This document shows, piece after piece, positions 23,265 to 35,046 of a stretch of DNA of 64,000 nucleotides. Both the position numbers and the translations under genes were made by a program. A model generated the notes under the pieces. It saw only the letters and a list, made by a program, of their open reading frames with translations, was not told the origin of the DNA and searched no databases. Every line of letters begins with the position of its first letter. The stretch's first letter is position 1. The stretch is from positions 417,697-481,696 of the forward strand of contig JAAONU010000009.1 of assembly GCA_012932295.1 (NCBI GenBank). Reading direction: 5' to 3'. Origin of the DNA: Cyclina sinensis (lineage: Eukaryota; Mollusca; Bivalvia; Venerida; Veneridae).

Positions 23265-26200
23265 TGGATATTTTAGGAACTTTCATACTAAAAACGGTCC
23301 CCGATCAATAACTAGGGAACGCTTTGACCTAGGTTCACCAAACTTGGTATGCTGGTTAGTCATCGACACTAGATGACCACTTTTGATTTTGAGGTCATTA
23401 GGTGAAAGGTCAAGCTGACAGGGACCTTCATCCTAAAAACGGTTTCCGATCAATAACTAAAGAACGATTTGACCTAGGTTCACTAAACTTGGTATGCTGG
23501 TTAGTCATCACCAGTGCATGACCCTTATTGACTTTGAGGTCATTAGGTCAAAGGTCAAGATCACAGAGACTTCCATCCTAAAAACAGTTCCCGATCAATA
23601 ACTAGAGAACGCTTTGACCTAGGTTTACCAATCTTGGTGTGCTGGTTGGTCATTACCAGTAGATGACCCATATTGACTTTGAGGTCATTAGGTCATAGCT
23701 AAAGATCACAGAGACTTTTATCCTAAAAACGGTTTCCGATCAATAACTAGAGAAAGCTTTGACCTATGTTCATCAAACTTGGTATGCTGGTTGGTCATTA
23801 CCAGTAGATGACCCTATTGACTTTGAGGTCATTAGGTCAAAGGTCAAGATCACAGAGACTTCCATCCTAAAAACGGTTTCCGATCAATAACTAGAGAACG
23901 TTTTGACCTAGGTTCACCAAACTTGGTATGCTGGTTGGTCATCACCACTAGATGAGCACTATTGATTTTGAGGTCATTAGGTGAAAGGTCAAGCTGACAG
24001 GGACATCATCCTAAAACCGGTTTCTGATCAATAACTTGAGAACGCTTTGACCTAGGTTCACCAAACTTGGTATGCTGGTTAGTCATCACCAGTGCATAAC
24101 CCTTATTGACTTTGAGGTCATTAGGTCAAAGGTCAAGATCACAGGGACTTTCATCGTAAAACGGTTCCCAAATAACTAGAGAACGCTTTGACCTAGGTTC
24201 ACCAAACTTGGTATGCTTGTTGGTCATCACTTCTAGATGAGCACTATTGATTTTGAGGTCATTAGGTGAAAGGTCAAGCTGACAGGGACATCATCCTAAA
24301 ACCGTTTTCCGATCAATAACTAGAGAACGCTTTGACCTAGGTTCACCAAACTTGGTATGCTGGTTAGTCATCACCAGTGCATAACCTTTATTGACTTTGA
24401 GGTCATTAGGTCAAAGGTCAAGATCACAGGGACTTTCATCGTAAAACGGTTCCCAAATAACTAGAGAACGCTTTGACCTAGGTTCAGCAAACTTGGTATG
24501 CTGGTAAGTCATCACCAGTACATAACCTTTATTATGCCCCCTCTTCAAAGAAGTGAGGGTATATTGCTTAGCATTTGTCTGTCTGTCGGTCGGTCCGTAG
24601 ACCAAATGGTTTCCGACCAATAACTAAAGAATGCTTAGGCCTAGGAACTTCAAACTTGGTAGGTTGATTGTCCATCAACAGTAGATGACCCCTATTGATT
24701 TTGGGGTCAAGGGGTCAAAGGTCAAGGTCACATTGACCTCGTAGGTAGAAACGGTTTCCGACCAATAACTAAAGAACGCTTAGGCCTAGGAACTTCAAAC
24801 GTGGTAGGATGATTGTCCATCACCAGTAGATGACCCCTATTGATTTTGGGGTCAAGGGGTCAAAGGTCAAGGTCACATTGACCTTGTAGGTAGGAACGGT
24901 TTCCGACCAATAACTAGAGAACGCGTTGACCTAGGTTCACCAAACTTGGTATGCTGGTTGGTCATCACCAGTAGATGACTTCTATTGATTTTGAGGTCAT
25001 TAGGTCCAAGGTCAAGATCACAGGGACCTTCATCATAAAAATGGTTTCCGATCAATAACTAGAGAAAGCTTTGACCTAGGTTCACCAAACTTGGTATGCT
25101 GGTTGGCCATCACCAGTAGATGACCCCTATTGACTTTGAGGTCATTAGGTCAAAGGTCAAGATCACAGAGACTTTCATCCTTAAAACGGTTTCTGATCAA
25201 TAACTAGAGAATGCTTTGACCTAGGTTCACCAACTTGGTATGCTGGTTGGTCATCACCAGTAGATGACCCCTATTGATTTTGAGGTCATTAGGTCGAAGG
25301 TCAAGCTGGCAGGGACCTACATCCTAAAACGGTTTCCGATCAATAACTAGAGAACGCTTTGACCTAGGTTCACCAAACTTGGTATGCTGTTTGGTCATGA
25401 CCAGTAAATGACCCCTATTGATTTTGAGGTCATTAGGTCAAAGGTCAAGCTCACAGAGACCTTTATCCTAAAATCGGTTTCTGATCAATAACTAGAGAAC
25501 GCTTTGGCCCAACCACAAGCAATTAGGTGCTGCCGGGGGGCATTTATGTTTTACAAACATTTCTTGTTGACTTTGAGGTCATAACGTCAAAGGTCAAGAT
25601 CACAGGGACTTTCATCGTAAAACGGTTCCCAAATAACTATAGAACGCTTTGACCTAGGTTCACCAAACTTTGTATGCTGGTTGGTCATCACCACTAGATG
25701 AGCACTATTGATTTTGAGGTCATTAGGTGAAAGGTCAAGCTGACAGGGACATCATCCTAAAACCGGTTTCCGATCAATAACTAGAGAACACTTTGACCTA
25801 GGTTCACCAAACTTGGTATGCTGGTTAGTCATCACCAGTGCATAACCCTTATTGACTTTGAGGTCATTAGGTCAAAGGTCAAGATCACAGAGACTTTCAT
25901 CGTAAAACGGTTCCCAAATGACTAGAGAACGCTTTGACCTAGGTTCACCAAACTTGGTGTGCTATTTGGTCATCACCAGTAGGTGACCCCTATTGACTTT
26001 GAGGTCATTAGGTCAAAGGTCAAGCTGACAGGGACCTTCATCCTTAAAACGGTTTCAGATCAATAAGTAGAGAATGCTTTGACATAGGTTCACCAAACTT
26101 GGTATGCTGGTTGGTCATCACCAGTTAATGACCCCTGTTGACTAAGGTCATTAGGTCAAACGCCAAGATCACAGAGACTTTTATCCTAAAAACGGTTTCC

Positions 26201-27594
26201 GATTAATAACTAGAGAACGCTTTGACCTATGTTCACCAATCTTGGTGTGCTGATTGGTCATTACCAGTAGATGACCCCTATTGACTTTGAGGTCATTAGG
26301 TCAAAGGTCAAGATCACAGAGACTTTTATCCTAAAAACGGTTTCCGATCAATAACAAGAGAAAGCTTTGACCTATGTTCACCAAACTTGGTGTGCTGGTT
26401 GGTCATCAACAGTAGATGACCCCTTTTGATTTTGAAGTCATTAGGTCAAAGGTCAAGCTTACAGGGACCTTCCTCCCTAAAAACGGTTTCAGATCAATAA
26501 TTACGGAACGTTTTGACCTAGGTTCACCAAACTTGGTATGCTGGTTGGTCATCACCAGTAGATGACTCCTATTGACTTTGAGGTCATTAGGTCAAAGGTC
26601 AAGATCACAGAGACTTTTATCCTAAAAACGGTTTCCGATCAATAACTAGAGAACGCTTTGACCTATGTTCACCAATCTTGGTGTGCTGATTGGTCATTAC
26701 CAGTAGATGACCCCTATTGACTTTGAGGTCATTAGGTCAAAGGTCAAGATCACAGAGACTTTTATCCTAAAAACGGTTTCCGATCAATAACAAGAGAAAG
26801 CTTTGACCTATGTTCACCAAACTTGGTGTGCTGGTTGGTCATCAACAGTAGATGACCCCTTTTGATTTTGAAGTCATTAGGTCAAAGGTCAAGCTTACAG
26901 GGACCTTCCTCCCTAAAAACGGTTTCAGATCAATAACTACGGAACGTTTTGACCTAGGTTCACCAAACTTGGTATGCTGGTTGGTCATCACCAGTAGATG
27001 ACTCCTATTGACTTTGAGGTCATTAGGTCAAAGGTCAAGATCACAGAGACTTCCATCCTAAAAACGGTTTCCGATCAATAACTAGAGAACGTTTTGACCT
27101 AGGTTCACCAAACTTGGTTTGCTGGTTGGCTATCACCAGTAGGACTTTGAGGTCATTAGGTCAAAGGTCAAGCTTACAGAGACTTTCATTCTAAAAACGG
27201 TTTCAGATCAATAACAACAAAAACGCTTTGACCTAGGTTCACCAAACTTGGTATAGTGGTTGATTATCATCAGTAGATGACCCCCTATTGAATTTGAGGT
27301 CATTAGGTCAAAGGTCAAGATCACAGGGACCTTCATCCTAAAAACGGTTTCCGATCAATAACTAGAGAAAGCTTCGACCTAGGTTCAGCAAACTTGGTAT
27401 GCTGGTTGGTCATCACCAGTAGATGACCCCTATTAATTTTGAGGTCATTAGGTCAAAGGTCAAGGCCACAGGGACCTTCATCCTAAAAACGGTTTCTGAT
27501 CAATAACTTGAGAACGCTTTGGTCCAACCACAAGCTATTAGGTGCTGCGGGGTGGGGGGGGGGGGGCATGTATTTTTTACAAACATTTCTTGTT
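23265..27594. mobile_element. HINE-like element D, long tandem array (about 145-155 bp units)
   Basis: Over two dozen units contain ACGGTTTCCGATCAATAACT, TTTGACCTAGGTTCACCAAA and TTGAGGTCATTAGGTCAAAG. It ends in a G-run, GCAT and a hairpin TTTACAAACATTTCTTGT, as element D' does. The expected 5' end with ATGCCCCC is absent; instead a 26-base palindrome (AAAATATCC...GGATATTTT) sits at the left junction. Segment 26161-26460 recurs almost exactly at 26600-26900, a recent local duplication within the array. Confidence 0.75.
24533..25567. mobile_element. HINE-like element D', complete, inserted in element D
   Basis: 5' end TATGCCCCCTCTTC with a snap-back against GAAGTGAGGG; 3' end GGGGGGCAT, then hairpin ATGTTTTACAAACAT and TTCTTGT. 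ATGCCCCC and GGGGGCAT are subterminal inverted repeats. The flanks CATAACCTTTAT and TGACTTTGAGG join to the uninterrupted sequence seen in neighbouring units, so the insertion was precise, between two T's, with no duplication. Inside are about six D-type units. Confidence 0.8.
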
Positions 27595-27797
27595 TGACAT
27601 TAAATTTCAAGGTCAAATTATTGCATATTGCTAAAATTGGCAGAACCTTTGTTATCCAAGATGGATTTGATAATTATATTTCCAAATGATGTTGCCTTTG
27701 AAAACCGTTCACCACAGTTTGCTTCCTCTGATGTGTTAGTCTTTGGAAATAGGAAAAAGGTTGAGCATGGCCCCCATTTGCAGTGACTCTTGTCTCT

Positions 27798-28811
27798 CTT
27801 TATAATGCTTGTCAGGATATTGATTTGAAATGTATTGAAGGAATTTGATTACAACTTCACACAATCATAGATACCAGTGAAAGTGCACTGTTCAATAACC
27901 ATATGTCTACGTTTCTTAATTTTTGAAATATCTCCTTTAATGTTACTTAAAATGTCACACTCTTGTCCGGAGAATAACTTGAAAAGTATTGAAGAAATTT
28001 GATTGATACTTAAAACATTGATAGAGACCAGTGGGGGAAAATGCAGTGACCAAGAACCATAATTCAGCCTTGCATACTTTTTTAATTATCTCTCTTAAGT
28101 TCATAATGCTTGTCCAAAATATAACTCCTCAACTGTCAATGATATCACATTGAAAATCCACACAGTAATAGAGACTTATCAGAGTAAGTGCATTGTCAAA
28201 GAACCATTACTCTTATTTACTTAGTTTTTGAATTATCTTCCTTTTTAATACTTAAAAATGCATGTCCGGATATTCATTTGAAAAGTATTGATAAAAACTT
28301 TGCACAGTTATAGATACTAGTGAGTGAAAGTGCACTGTTTAATAACCATATGTCTACCTTGCTTAATTTTTGAATTATCTCCCTAAATGATACTTAAAAT
28401 GTTTAATAATGCTTGTCCAGAGTAAAATTTCTTAACTATCAATGATATCTCATTGAAACTCCAAAAAGTTACATAGACTCATGAGAGGAAGTGTAGTGTC
28501 AAGGAACCATAACCCTACAATACTTAGTTTATGTTACTTGATTATGCTTGTCAGGAGAATACTATTTAACTATTAAAACTTCACACAGTGATAGAGGAAA
28601 TGAGAGGAAGTGCAGTGTTTATGAATTTTAATCCTGCGTAGCTGGAGTTTTGAATTATCTCACTTGATAATAATTGCACAAGTTAAATAATGCTTGTCTT
28701 GAGTATAACTTCTAAAATATTAATGATATCTCATTATATCTTCACACAGATATAGAGACTGGTGAGAGGAAGTGCAATGTAAAAAAACATCACTCTACAT
28801 TACTTAGTTTT
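27798..28811. repeat. HINE-like element F, middle part
   Basis: Units of about 190 bp with ATAATGCTTGTC, CATTGAAACTTCACACAG and GAGAGGAAGTGCAGTGT continue the array left of element A copy 2. It is interrupted at 28812 by element E and resumes at 30102 with AATTATCTTTCTTTATAATACC. Confidence 0.6.
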
Positions 28812-30101
28812 TGTGTCGCCCTTTCGAAGAAACGGTCCGTCGGTCCGTCACGAAAACTTAACGTTGGCTATAACTTTGCCATTTCTAAACATTATCTTAT
28901 CAAACTTTTTAATTGTATTGCTTATGACAACAGGGTCAGGATGATGCCAAAATTTCTAGGTCAAGGTCACATTTGACAGAGTTATGCCCCTTTTTGTACT
29001 TGGATTTTTTTCATGAAAACTTAACATTGGCTATAACTATGCCATTTCTTAATATTTCTTCATCATACTTTCCAATTGTAATGCTTACAATTGTATCACT
29101 TAAGACAACACAATTTCTCAAGGGCAGATAACCCTCAAATTTATTTTTGCAATGTTATGCCCCTTTTTCAAGTTAAAATTTCTTGGTTAACCTTTTTTTT
29201 GTCCATGTCTCAAAAAGTGTCAAAGATATTCAATTCAAACTTAGAATACTTGATCACCAGCAAGACCCCTGCAAAGATTGTTGGTACCCATGTCCCTGGG
29301 GTCAGAGTTAGCCCCACCCACAGGAGTCACTTGATTTTGCTTATACTTATATATAGGAAAAAACTTCTTAAGCCTAGAAATAAAATATTAACTAACATGA
29401 GATGGGTTAGTACTCCCCCACCAACCGTCCCCTCTGCGTGGGGACCAGACCCCCCCCCCCCCCCCAGGCCCTATTTTTTTTTAAATTTTAATACATAGGT
29501 ACTTGACAACCCATCCACCCTCAACCCCCCTACCAGTCACTCCCCCCTGCCCCCACCCCCCCCCATTTTTTACCCCCCCCCCCCCACCCCGGGCCCTTTT
29601 TTTTAAACATAGGTACTTGACTCCCCATCCAACCCCAAAACCATTCCCCCCTCATTTTGTTTACCCCCCCCCCCCCCCCCCCCCCCCCCACCGGGACCCT
29701 GTTATTAGTTGTTTTTTTTTTTTAAATACATAGGTACTTGACTTCCCCCCCCCCCTATTTTTTTACCCTCCCCCCCACCCCGGGCCCTATTTTTTTTTAA
29801 AAATACATAGGTACTTGACATTTTTTTTTAAAATAACTACTTGACCAAAAAAAAATTTTTTCATCCTGTATGACTAGGTACTTGTACCCCCACTCAAATT
29901 TTTTTCACTTGGGCCTCTTGTTTAACTTGGCTTATAATTAATTATCCAGCACTGGCAAAAGTGGAGCATGCTGTCTGTGGACAGGTCTTGTTGTACTTTG
30001 ACTAGCATGCTGTCTTTTCCAGCAGGCTCTTGTTTACCTTTTTAGTTATTCTGACAGAGTACCCAAGGGCGACACAAGTGTTCCACTGAACACCCATCTA
30101 G
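28812..30101. mobile_element. Helitron/Helentron-like short element E
   Basis: TGTGTCGCCCTT (28812-28823) has its exact inverse AAGGGCGACACA at 30065-30076. After that comes a hairpin GTGTTCCACTGAACAC and CTAG at 30098-30101, the classical Helitron 3' terminus. The flanks agree with an insertion into an F unit of the type ACTTAGTTTTTGAATTATC. The interior holds tandem 'AACTTAACRTTGGCTATAAC' units and a C-rich minisatellite. No ORF encodes a Rep/helicase, so it is non-autonomous. Confidence 0.75.
29440..29900. repeat. Poly-C minisatellite inside element E
   Basis: About five degenerate units, each ending CCCCGGGCCCTATTTTTTTT and ACATAGGTACTTGAC, with C runs up to more than 20 bases. Proline-rich frames here are a by-product of the C runs. 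Such runs are prone to polymerase slippage, so base counts may be unreliable. Confidence 0.85.
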
Positions 30102-31216
30102 TTTAATTATCTTTCTTTATAATACCTACAAATGCTTGTTAGGAAAATAACTTGGTAAGTATTGAAGGAAATTGAATGAAACTTCACACAGATATAAAGA
30201 CCAATGAGAGGAAGTGCTCAAAGGTAAGCTATTGGAATCATTGATTGTCCAGAGTCGTCTTGTCTCAAACCACAAGGCCTTGAGCCTTAACATTTGGTAT
30301 GTATCATTGTCAAGTGGACCTGTACTAAGTTCGTTCAAATTGCATCCCTGGGGTGAGATTATGCCCCATCACAGAGGTCAATTGATTGTACATAGGCTTT
30401 TACAGGCACAATTTTGAAAATCTTGTCTGAAACGACAAGGCCTTGAGCCTTAAAGTTTGGTATGAAGCATTTTCTAGTAGACCTCTAACAAGTTTGTTCA
30501 AATTATAGCCATGAAATCAAATTTGGCCCTGCTCCGGGGGTCAAATGATTTTATATAGGCTTATACAGGCAAAATTTTGAAAGTCTTCTTGTCTGAAACG
30601 ACAAGGCCTTAAGCCTTAAAGTTTGGTATGAAGCATTTTCTAGTAGACCTCTAACAAGTTTGTTCAAATTATACCCCTGGAATCAAATTTGACCCTGCTC
30701 CTTGGGTCAAAAAATTTTATATAGGCTTATATAGGGAATACTTTGAAAATCTTCTTGTCCGAAACCACAAGGTCCTGAGCCTTAAGATTTGGTATGTAAC
30801 ATTGTCTAGTTGACCTCTACCAGGTGTGTTCAAATTATACCCCTGGAATCAAATTTGGCCCTGCTCCGTGGGTCAAATGATTTTGTGTTAGTGGATCAAA
30901 AGTAACAGGGACCGGAGAGTGAATGTAACTGGAGTACCATCACACCTGAAACCTTTAAACTTCATAGGGTAGTTATATTAGAAGAACCTTATTGTTTTGG
31001 TGGTCCATGTCTCAAAATTCAAGTTCAGAGGGACCTGTTGAGTAAAACTATTTCTACTAAAAACATTGAGCACCATTACACCAAGAGTCCTTAAACTTAT
31101 TGCAAGCTTATTCAAACTTGTGAACAACGAACACCCACAACAACCAATAATGATACTTGTAACTTGAGCAATGAAACTCAGCTGAGCGATTTATGACCAT
31201 CATGGCCCTCTTGTTT
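30102..31216. mobile_element. F-unit remnant joined to a 5'-truncated B-type element
   Basis: After a short F segment (to about 30225) the sequence enters about 170-bp units containing TTGTCTGAAACGACAAGGCC and GTTTGGTATGAAGCATTTTC, related to the interior of element B. It ends with CAGCTGAGCGATTTATGACC, a CATCATGG core and CTCTTGTTT, as B does at 11755-11791. The B-type 5' hairpin is missing, so this copy is truncated or replaced at the left. Confidence 0.6.
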
Positions 31217-33205
31217 ATCTATTAATCCTACAATATGTTTCATCATGATTATCCTTACTATAACTTAAAAAGTATTTAATTTCAAATGTCATTGAAATAC
31301 CAGTCATTGTACATTTCTTACTTTTCTGCCAATCTGAACAAAAAAAAAAACTTCGGTGAGCATTACTTGGTTTTACAAGTTTTTTACCTGTACGTTAAAT
31401 CAATGCTGTCTTTATCATACACAAAATAATTCAGATCAAAAATGCTTATTTATATGTTATATGTTGTTCAAGTATTTCGTCTAGTCAGTTAGAATTTTAA
31501 GATCTATCAGTAGAGTATACTGTAATATCAAAATAAATACAATGTCTTTATAACACGGTATTGTATATATATATTTATTATATACTTACAAATGAAATAT
31601 TGAGAAACATTGATGAAATAAAATGCATATCTTCATTTTCCGTATTTTCACTGTAAAAATTTATACAGTGTTGGCTTTAATTGCTGGCGGCATCCATTTT
31701 TGCGTATCAAATTTTAGTTAATGATCTCATATTAAGCCTAAAATCATGAAAACCAGTCTACAAAGATAGTTTTGCGCATGCTCCGAATCAAAATACGAAT
31801 TTACTTAAACGAAACCAAAATTTAACATCGGGTCAAAACGGCCCATTGTTAAAACGGCCCATTATGAACAAAACGTACAGAATAATTTTGTATTCCCTGA
31901 CTTACAGATGGGCTGACGATGAAAAAAAAAATTATTCTTACATCTTGAAATTTTTGCTGCAATTGCAAAGAACATATTTAAACTAAGTTACTGATTCCTT
32001 TACATCAAAATATAAAGTTTTACACTATTTTATCGGTAAAAAATTTACCACGTTAGTCACGGGGTAGGTACTTTAGTTATAAGATTAATTTTGACGCATA
32101 CTTACAAGTAAGCGCAGTGGCTTAGTGGTCTAGATTGTCGTTCGTCGTTTCCTATTTTACTGACCAAAAGGTCGTGGGTTCGAATCCTGGTTAGGTCAAA
32201 ACTTTTTTTTCAGTTTTCATGGCGTATAGAAGCGTAATATTATGTTTTTTCCGTAGTATATTAAATTCTCTTAAATTTTAAAGAAAACAAAATTCAGCAA
32301 AATTCTGTGAGTCAGTCGCTTTAACTAAACACAAAAAATACAATTATAGGGATGCATTTCTTATAATGCATGCTAGTTTTTAAAAACTACAAATTCTAAA
32401 ATGCATTTTTTTTCTGAGAAACTCATCAGCCTGCTGAACAAATTAATATTTAGCCATGGTCATGAAAACATGGTAAATATTTTTTACGAATTTCAGAGGA
32501 TTTTTGACAAGTCCATTTCCTCGATTTGGATCAAATTTACGCCCTTTTAATATTTAGTCCAGCTTAACAGATACTATCGCTGATTATTTTGTAAAATATT
32601 TGGACTAAGAAAGGTGTTATTAAAGCTTGAAAGGGAAAACAAAACTTAATGAGCCTAAAAAAGCAGCAGCTTAACATGGGAGTTCTGGCTTCAACAACTA
32701 CATGCATTGTTGTAAAAAAAGGGGGAGTAAAGCCTTAGGGGCTTATAAGAAGTTCCCCAAAATTCTACAAGGTATGAAATACATGACGTTATCTTAATTT
32801 GTTTCATTTATTTAAATGATAGATCTATACGCCACTATAAAACCATTTGAAATAACTAAATTATAGTAAGTTTCGGTCATTTTGCCTGATAAGGTATTAA
32901 CTATTAATAATAGTTAGGTTACTAGTTTTTATAATTATTTCAGTCACAGAACGTTTAAAAAATTCAAAATGATCTTGGAAACAAGTAGATTCATTCTTTC
33001 ATTGACGACAGCTGCTGACCTCTCTTTGGCTTACTTTTTAAAGGAAGCCAACTTGTTTTTCTCTGCAGTGAAACATATTTTCCGTATTTTCACTGGTGTC
33101 TTGCCGGACTACTTTCTTCTAAATTCAGCCAATACACATAATTAAAGGGGAATTTATTTGGAATCGTAAGGTCAAAAAAGAGAGAAAGTATATAATAAAC
33201 AGAAA
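31217..33205. other. Non-coding interval with a tRNA-like sequence
   Basis: No supported gene. At 32111-32196 a tRNA-like stretch has an A-box-like GTGGCTTAGTGG and B-box GGGTTCGAATCC, followed by a T run (32202 on) that could end Pol III transcription. Its acceptor ends do not pair, so it reads as a tRNA-derived repeat head, not a working tRNA. Confidence 0.5.
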
Positions 33206-33561
33206 ATTCAAGTTTTTTTTTCTATAAATACAGGATTTATTTTCATCTTGTGGTATGAAAATTATCATATTTCACTCGTGGCTATCGCCACTCGTGAAAT
33301 ATTTATTTTCATACCACTCGATGAAAATAAATCCTGTATTTATAGAAAAAACTTGAATATCCTCTATATAGCAATACCGTGTTTTGTCCTTGACATATAG
33401 CTCTTGTGGTATGAAAATTATCATATTTCACTTGTGGCTATCGCCACGAGTGAAATATTTATTTGAATACCACTCGATGAAAATAAATCCTGTATTTATA
33501 GAAAAAACTTGAATATCCTCTATATAGCAATACCGTGTTTTGTCCTTGACATATAGCTCGC
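33206..33561. repeat. Snap-back repeat, two 155-bp tandem units
   Basis: 33206-33358 folds on itself almost without mismatch: arms of about 70 bases (ATTCAAGTTTTT...GTGGC, loop TATC, GCCAC...AAAAACTTGAAT). From 33248 a 155-bp unit is repeated at 33403, including the inner palindrome and the tail GCAATACCGTGTTTTGTCC. No coding. It could be a foldback element or the remains of a palindromic MITE. Confidence 0.85.
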
Positions 33562-34260
33562 TTATTGTTATCGTTTACACCCTTATATAGTACAATTGTA
33601 CTTAAGTGTGAATTTCGTGGAATTCGGCTAATTTTAGATTTTGGTCACATCCCTGTATCGACCAATGGTAGACTTACATTTGTCATGATTTGAGCAAGGT
33701 GAAGCGCAGTCGGCCATAGAGTTGAAATTCAGTAGTGTACAGAGAAGGACTGATTGCTTGTTGTTTTGTGGTGCATAGGAATTGTTTACGGGTAATTGTG
33801 ATTTGTGCAATGTTTTACACACAATGGGATAGATATTTAAGCTGCCATTTCGTTTAAGTCGATTTCTTTACGAGTTTCGTCAGTCATTTCTTCGTCTTGG
33901 AAGGACGTTTGGTTATCCGTCTTTACCTGCCATTCACCTTCTTCTGTTCTTTTTATGTGATTCTGTCTAACATGATGCATAAATATGACAACTTATTTTA
34001 CAGCTAACTGTTACTTCACAGGATGTAAGGAGTATTTTGTTGTGGTGAACAATATATTGTAACATATGGGAACAGTAAGGAAGTTACTCTTATTTAGTGA
34101 CAGATAAATATTTTATGTATGATAGTCCAAGTAAGAGACATCAAGAAATGTTTTGATTTTGCGATGTCTTTTTTCCAAGGTGTTACAGTCTGACAATAAT
34201 AAAAATATCTATTAAATGGGTCAAACCGTCAACGCCATATTGATAAGGCTGTATGTGTAT

Positions 34261-34866
34261 CACTGTTGTACACGGTTTACCGGAAATAGTTCATCAAAAC
34301 GCCGAAATCGAAAGTACAACCGCCAACGTCGAGTTCACCCCAGGTAATGTTTAATCTTATTTCTCCACCATAACTTAATCGATTTCTCAAAACTAAACAA
34401 TATTGTCTGGTTTTACAGCAGTGTTTTTTTTATTGCAAGTTGGGTACGCATTTGCTGTATCAAAATCCATCTTGAATTATTGTTTGTTAAAAGTAGCTCG
34501 AGTTGGTGAATGGCTGCTCTAATACGAGTGGAGGAAAGTCTATATTTGATAATTCAAGATGGAGTTTGATACAGCAAATGCGTTTTTTGCTTGATTTTGT
34601 GGAAAATATCAACATTGTTCGCAAAAGTCAACAACGAGGCCATAATTTATCGCCAATTACACAAAAATACCAAACTTGCTGAAAAAGCAAATACTGCTCT
34701 AAACCCAGACCTATTAAGCTTCACATTGTTGTTTACTTTGGAGAAATCGATTAAGATAGGATGCAGAAATAAGTTGAAACATTACCTGGGGTGAACTCGA
34801 CGTTGGCGATTGTTTTCGTTTTCGGCGTTTTGATGGGCTATTTCCGGTTAACGGTGTACAACAGTG
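34261..34866. mobile_element. Foldback MITE with 5-bp target duplication
   Basis: A 606-bp element whose ends (CACTGTTGTACAC...GTGTACAACAGTG) begin long inverted repeats; about 95 outer bases match well, and further inner blocks (CTTAATCGATTTCTC, GCATTTGCTGTATC) also pair, so nearly the whole element is one palindrome. TGTAT directly flanks both ends (34256-34260 and 34867-34871), a 5-bp target duplication. No ORF. CAC... termini and a 5-bp duplication recall Transib-type elements, but the heptamer is not a clean match; superfamily open. Confidence 0.88.
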
Positions 34867-34970
34867 TGTATAGAAGCTCAAGAAACATGGACTATGTTTT
34901 ATTCCAATTAGTGTAATTTTAAAATTAATGTTTTGTTAATAGGCTTACTCGAAAAAAAAATCCATTTTCC

Positions 34971-35046
34971 TTGAGCTGGATTTGAACTCCCGTAGATTCG
35001 ATTACTAAAAGCTGATAGGCAAGATAGTCCAACTTATTGTACGCGA
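34971..35046 (-). repeat. tRNA-like sequence
   Basis: On the minus strand a B-box-like GGGAGTTCAAATCC follows a tRNA-sized leader. The stems do not pair convincingly. Probably a tRNA-derived SINE head or decayed tRNA. Confidence 0.35.

Larger units (their letters stand above)
21592..27797. mobile_element. HINE-like element A, copy 2 (host of element D)
   Basis: The left end has A-rich AAAAAAAAATTGAGC; the right end GGCCCCCATTTGCAGTGACTCTTGTC matches copy 1 with a few changes. The core from about 21650 to 23265 is an array of about 150-bp units (anchors AAGGTCAAA at about 22470, 22621, 22773, 22923). At 23265 it is broken by element D and resumes at 27595 for its final unit and end. Confidence 0.65.

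Noticed and set aside
23265..27594. CRISPR-like regular repeats
   Set aside because: Units of 145-155 bp are contiguous and diverged, with no short repeat/unique spacer pattern, in a eukaryotic setting.
29503..29733. Proline-rich open frame
   Set aside because: It is read from homopolymer-C runs inside element E, not a gene.
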